Below are positions 6,365 to 8,244 of a stretch of 8,244 nt of DNA, piece by piece. The translations under genes were made by a program, and so were the position numbers. Source of the DNA: Dehalococcoidia bacterium CG2_30_46_19 (GTDB lineage Bacteria > Chloroflexota > Dehalococcoidia > GIF9 > AB-539-J10); contig MNYD01000041.1 in the NCBI GenBank assembly GCA_001872925.1, positions 1-8,244 on the forward strand, read 5' to 3'. The first letter of the stretch is position 1. Each line of letters begins with the position of its first letter. Below the pieces are notes generated by a model. It ran no database searches and was not told the DNA's origin. It saw nothing but the letters and a program-made list of their open reading frames with translations.

Positions 6365-6393
6365 ATTATACTATAGCATATTCATCAGTGAGC
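6365..6393 (-). promoter_or_regulatory. Candidate promoter of the lipoprotein gene
   Basis: On the minus strand a perfect -10 TATAAT (plus strand 6365-6370) lies 43 bases before the start codon. At a 17-base spacing the -35 would be GCTCAC (6388-6393), which is poor. The strong -10 and short leader support it, while the weak -35 leaves doubt. Confidence 0.45.
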
Positions 6394-6427
6394 CGATTAC
6401 TGCATAAATCCAATGTATGCTAGATAA

Positions 6428-6729
6428 CAATTCGTCAGCTTGTTACTACAAAAGGAAGTGTCACACTGTAAAAAGTAACCTTTCGTACAGGAGGACCTGC
6501 AAGAGAGTGTTTACTAATTGGCAATAAATGTCACTCTGACCCTGTACTCTTCGTTTTTGTCATTCTGAAGGAGCACTTCAGCTTCGCTCAGTGTAAACTC
6601 CGCGACTGAAGAACCTCACTCAGGATATACTCCGTGAAGGGGAAGAGTCTAAAAGAGATTCTTCGCTACGCTCAGAATGACAGAAGACGAAGGGGCTCAG
6701 AATGACAAATAGGGTTTCGAAACAGTCTC
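6428..6729 (+). repeat. Modular repeat, copy 5 (end of B, then C-E-D)
   Basis: CAATTCGTCAGC (end of B/start of C) is followed by C (6434-6516), E (6517-6543) and D (6636-6728) in the same order as 3007-3583. C joins E directly here, which makes this the empty-site form of the insertion in copy 3. Between E and D lie about 90 bases containing an inverted D-type segment (6550-6568, CTTCGTTTTTGTCATTCTGA), where copy 3 has only about 25 bases. Confidence 0.8.
6434..6516 (+). repeat. Module C with two potential RNA hairpins (copy in repeat 5)
   Basis: The fold matches the 3007 copy. GTTACT (6442-6447) pairs with AGTAAC (6474-6479) around AGTGTCACACT (6457-6467). CTTTC (6480-6484) pairs with GAGAG (6503-6507) with one U-G pair. 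CAGG (6488-6491) pairs with CCTG (6496-6499) over the loop AGGA. Confidence 0.6.
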
Positions 6730-6741
6730 CCTGCACTTGTT

Positions 6742-6770
6742 TTGCAAAAAAATTTCCTTTAATGTATAAT
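6742..6770 (+). promoter_or_regulatory. Promoter of the zinc-ribbon gene
   Basis: TTGCAA (6742-6747, four of six) and a perfect TATAAT (6765-6770) are 17 bases apart in an A/T-rich stretch that begins right after repeat copy 5. Transcription would begin near 6777 and give an unusually long leader of about 110 bases before ATG 6886. Confidence 0.65.
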
Positions 6771-6885
6771 ATATAAACTTAATTATAGGCGAGGTTATTG
6801 CAAGCTTTTTTAGATCCTTTTAGATTACTTGAGCATTGGATGACCGAACACTCTAATTAAAATTTAGGAGAAAGGAGGTCATTCA

Positions 6886-7191
6886 ATGAGTTTTCAGGAC
6901 AAGTCAATCCAGTGCTCCGATTGTGGAGCTACCTTCACTTTCAGCGCTGAGGAGCAAGAGCTTTTCCAATCCAGGGGCTATACTAATGAGCCCAAACGCT
7001 GCCCCTCATGCCGCCAGGCAAGAAAGGCAGAGCGATCTGGAAATGGCGACTACGGCTACAGGCCCCAGCGGCAAATGTTTCCCGCAGTATGCGCCCAGTG
7101 TGGCAAAGAGACCGAAGTACCATTCGAGCCCCGTGAAGGTAGACCAGTATACTGTAGCGATTGCTACCGTAAAATCAGACCGAGTAGGTAA
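6886..7191 (+). CDS. Double zinc-ribbon protein (zf-trcl-like)
   Basis: This 101-residue protein carries two four-cysteine metal sites. The N-terminal one is C10-x2-C13 with C39-x2-C42, of the 'probable zinc-ribbon' (zf-trcl) type, including SIQCSDCGATFTF and PKRCPSCRQARKAER. The C-terminal one is C69-x2-C72 with C90-x2-C93, in CGKETEVPFEP...GRPVYCSDC. A polar Gly/Arg/Tyr linker (51-66) joins them. It is likely cytosolic and nucleic-acid or ribosome associated, but its function is unknown. The Shine-Dalgarno AAAGGAGGT lies six bases before ATG and is close to ideal, which predicts strong translation. A good promoter and a long leader precede it. Downstream come rpsU and an RRM remnant, which suits an RNA/translation role, although a 151-base repeat separates them. 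Confidence 0.9.
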   Translation: MSFQDKSIQCSDCGATFTFSAEEQELFQSRGYTNEPKRCPSCRQARKAERSGNGDYGYRPQRQMFPAVCAQCGKETEVPFEPREGRPVYCSDCYRKIRPSR

Positions 7192-7202
7192 TACTTAGAT
7201 TG

Positions 7203-7353
7203 TTTAGCAACTCATCCCCCTGACCCCCTTCCCTTACTAAGGGAAGGGAGTCGTTTCCCCCGTGTAGGGGAGAGAGGGGTTTCACCCCTCTCTATAAATC
7301 TCTTCCCCCTCTCCTTCGAAGGAGAGGGGGATATAGGGGGTGGGGTTAGTAAA
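7203..7353. mobile_element. MITE-like C/G-rich inverted repeat element
   Basis: The imperfect terminal inverted repeats are TTTAGCAACTCATCCCCC (7203-7220) and, read on the other strand from 7353, TTTACTAACCCCACCCCC, with 13 of 18 matching. Inside are three strong hairpins. CCCTTCCCTTA pairs with TAAGGGAAGGG (7226-7248). AGAGAGGGGT-TTC-ACCCCTCTCT spans 7271-7293 as ten pairs. A perfect 26-base palindrome is centred on TTCGAA (7305-7330). It encodes nothing. It lies between the zinc-ribbon gene and rpsU and could act as a terminator or an mRNA-stability element. A related block occurs at 3114-3170. Confidence 0.6.
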
Positions 7354-7440
7354 TACTCTCTAATACGAGGATTTAACCTCAGGGCATACATGGGCTGAGG
7401 ATAGTTGGCCGTGTATGTCTCTAGAATGGATGGGGGCGTT

Positions 7441-7626
7441 ATGTCGTTAGAAGTTTCGATACGTGAAGGTGAATCACAAGATTCTCTGTTGCGTCGCTTT
7501 CAAAGGATGGTGCAGACGAGCGGAATTTTGCGCGAGGCAAAGGCCCATCGTCATTTTCTATCCAAGGGAGAGACAGCACGTTTGAAATCGCAAAAGAACG
7601 CCAGACGAAGGCGTGGTTACGACTAA
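7441..7626 (+). CDS. rpsU: 30S ribosomal protein S21
   Basis: This 61-residue protein of the small ribosomal subunit acts in translation initiation near the anti-Shine-Dalgarno end of 16S rRNA. The start SLEVSIREGES, the core LLRRFQRMVQTSGILREAK and the basic tail ETARLKSQKNARRRRGYD are typical of bS21. The length is normal. I chose ATG 7441 because homologues begin there. In-frame TTG 7405 and ATG 7426 would add residues not expected in the family. The ribosome binding site is a plain GGGGG four bases upstream. The leader has competing inverted repeats: CCTCAG/CTGAGG (7377-7400) and CATACA/TGTATG (7385-7417). An 8-bp inverted repeat follows the stop. The next frame is an RRM gene remnant, a pairing also known from cyanobacterial rbp-rpsU operons. 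Confidence 0.93.
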   Translation: MSLEVSIREGESQDSLLRRFQRMVQTSGILREAKAHRHFLSKGETARLKSQKNARRRRGYD

Positions 7627-7660
7627 ACCAGAAAGTAACCAATAAGCTAATGTTTCTGGT
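7627..7660 (+). other. Inverted repeat directly after the rpsU stop
   Basis: ACCAGAAA (7627-7634) and TTTCTGGT (7653-7660) form eight perfect pairs around an 18-base loop. There is no following T-run, so it is not a classic terminator. It may be a stability or processing hairpin between rpsU and the downstream RRM remnant. Confidence 0.45.
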
Positions 7661-7732
7661 CGAACTCAGCATAGGTACTTGATATGAGACAGTCAGCGCT
7701 GGGTTACGAAATTAAGCAAAAGGAGCATTAGT

Positions 7733-7913
7733 ATGAAAATCTATCCGGGTAACTTATCCTCTGAGGTAACTGAGGAAGAATTCCGGCAAGAATTTGAGGC
7801 TTTTGGAGAAGTGTGACGTCTGTCGACATTCTCGCTCTGATAACAGAGGCAGTGGGCCGTATGGTGGCAGGAGAGGTGGTGAGTTCGGTGATGTAGTTCA
7901 GATAGCTGGGTGA
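7733..7913 (+). pseudogene. RRM (RNP-1) RNA-binding protein gene, broken by a frameshift and an internal deletion
   Basis: ATG 7733, with AAAAGGAG seven bases upstream, opens an RRM N-terminus: MKIYPGNLSSEVTEEEF and so on for 27 codons. This covers RNP2 (IYPGNL, normally IYVGNL) and helix 1, and stops at TGA 7814-7816. Dropping two bases of GTGTG restores VTSVDI in a second frame (to about 7830), the expected next strand. A third frame from 7836 then reads SDNRGSGPYGGRRGGEFGD, the Gly/Arg tail of these proteins, to TGA 7911-7913. RNP1, the other helices and about 45-50 residues are missing. The intact gene would encode a small single-RRM protein of the cyanobacterial Rbp type. Two lesions plus Pro in RNP2 mark it as dead. 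Confidence 0.8.
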
Positions 7914-7978
7914 CACTTTAACGTATACTAGAGTTATCTTTCACTTTAAGTTTGGAACAGGCTCTGGCAGTTCTTTGT

Positions 7979-8014
7979 GTCATTGCGAGGAGCGGCAGCG
8001 ACGAAACAATCCCC
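7979..8014 (+). repeat. Dispersed GTCATTGCGAGGAGCG repeat
   Basis: GTCATTGCGAGGAGCGGCAG is followed by CGACGAAACAATCCCC. I recognise the pattern as a short repeat common in intergenic regions of many environmental bacterial genomes, usually found with an inverted partner. Here only GGGATTG (8159-8165) could be a degraded partner. Confidence 0.6.
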
Positions 8015-8019
8015 AAGTT

Positions 8020-8151
8020 AAATCCTAAACTCAAAGCTCTAAATTCTAATTAGCAGCTATCAGCTTTCAGCCTTCAGCTATCAGCTAATCGCTGACTGCT
8101 GATTGCTTTTTGGGATATTGTTTAGTATTTCGGATTTAGGATTTAGAATTT
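8020..8151. repeat. Inverted-repeat element enclosing an eight-unit heptamer array
   Basis: AAATCCTAAA (8020-8029) and AAATTCTAA (8041-8049) are mirrored by TTTAGGATTT (8135-8144) and TTAGAATTT (8143-8151). The pairs share the same flanks but are not nested. Between them lie eight head-to-tail 7-mers at 8053-8108: GCAGCTA, TCAGCTT, TCAGCCT, TCAGCTA, TCAGCTA, ATCGCTG, ACTGCTG, ATTGCTT. It encodes no gene. Confidence 0.6.
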
Positions 8152-8179
8152 TGTCACGGGATTGATTACTATATTGATG

Positions 8180-8244
8180 TCAATGCCTTGCCATGGCAAA
8201 ATGGCGGTTCACCTCCCAATCAGGGTCATAAGGTATACCATTCT
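8180..8244 (-). CDS. Possible 3' end of a gene entering from the right edge
   Basis: On the minus strand a frame open from the window edge reads NGIPYDPDWEVNRHFAMARH and stops at TGA (plus 8180-8182). Twenty codons are too few for recognition. The composition looks protein-like, and the neighbouring plus strand has no gene. Part of it overlaps the palindrome TTGCCATGGCAA. It may be chance. Confidence 0.25.
   Translation of the reverse strand, partial: NGIPYDPDWEVNRHFAMARH

Larger units (their letters stand above)
7917..8244. other. Repeat-filled right end
   Basis: It holds a GTCATTGCGAGGAGCG repeat, an inverted-repeat element with a heptamer array, and two small palindromes: ATTGA-TG-TCAAT (8173-8184) and TTGCCATGGCAA (8188-8199). 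The only coding hint is a short open minus-strand frame at the edge. Confidence 0.55.

Noticed and set aside
6886..7198. A second frame overlapping the zinc-ribbon gene
   Set aside because: It is an out-of-frame overlap with no ribosome binding site, while the zinc-ribbon frame has eight correctly spaced cysteines and an ideal binding site.
8053..8108. A possible CRISPR-like array because of regular repetition
   Set aside because: The unit is only seven bases with no spacers and no cas genes, so it is a short tandem array.

Overview
The window looks like a chromosomal stretch of a mid-GC bacterium, most likely an uncultured Chloroflexota of the Dehalococcoidia type. That assignment is an inference. 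It rests on the style of a double zinc-ribbon protein and an S21 protein, on a LUD-domain/pyruvate kinase pair, and on the abundance of dispersed repeats of the CTTCGCTnCGCTCAGAATGAC and GTCATTGCGAGGAGCG kinds. No rRNA, tRNA or CRISPR array is visible.

Layout. Bases 2-169 hold the 3' end of an unrecognised gene entering from the left. Bases 276-1697 (minus) are a 14-TM DHA2-type MFS exporter broken by one in-frame TAG where the family has Trp. Bases 2076-2693 encode a five-repeat TPR protein. Bases 2694-3741 have no full gene and are packed with repeats. Bases 3742-5820 are a two-gene operon: a LUD-domain (LutC-like) protein and a full-length pyruvate kinase with atypical active-site neighbours, including Lys at the position that decides K+ dependence. 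A small lipoprotein gene (5977-6321, minus) follows. Bases 6886-7913 hold a translation/RNA-related group: a double zinc-ribbon protein, rpsU, and a wrecked RRM RNA-binding protein gene. The last 330 bases are repeats, plus a possible gene end on the minus strand.

The most unusual content is a modular dispersed repeat with parts in a fixed order, named here A-B-C-E-D. A is the coding tail of the left-edge gene, B is a 43-base block, C can fold into two hairpins, and E/D carry the CGCTCAGAATGAC core. Five full or partial copies, all in direct orientation, lie at 92-247, 1905-1947, 2830-3583, 5821-5930 and 6428-6729. One copy is split by a ~345-base insertion with a possible 6-base target duplication. 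In another place the lipoprotein gene sits where module B would be. The two longest copies bracket the LUD-pyk-lipoprotein segment, so direct-repeat recombination could delete or duplicate it.

Two of the recognisable genes (MFS, RRM) are disabled by small lesions, and module A occurs as gene-tail debris. The region therefore looks like one being remodelled by repeats. The LUD-pyk operon and the zinc-ribbon and rpsU genes look intact.
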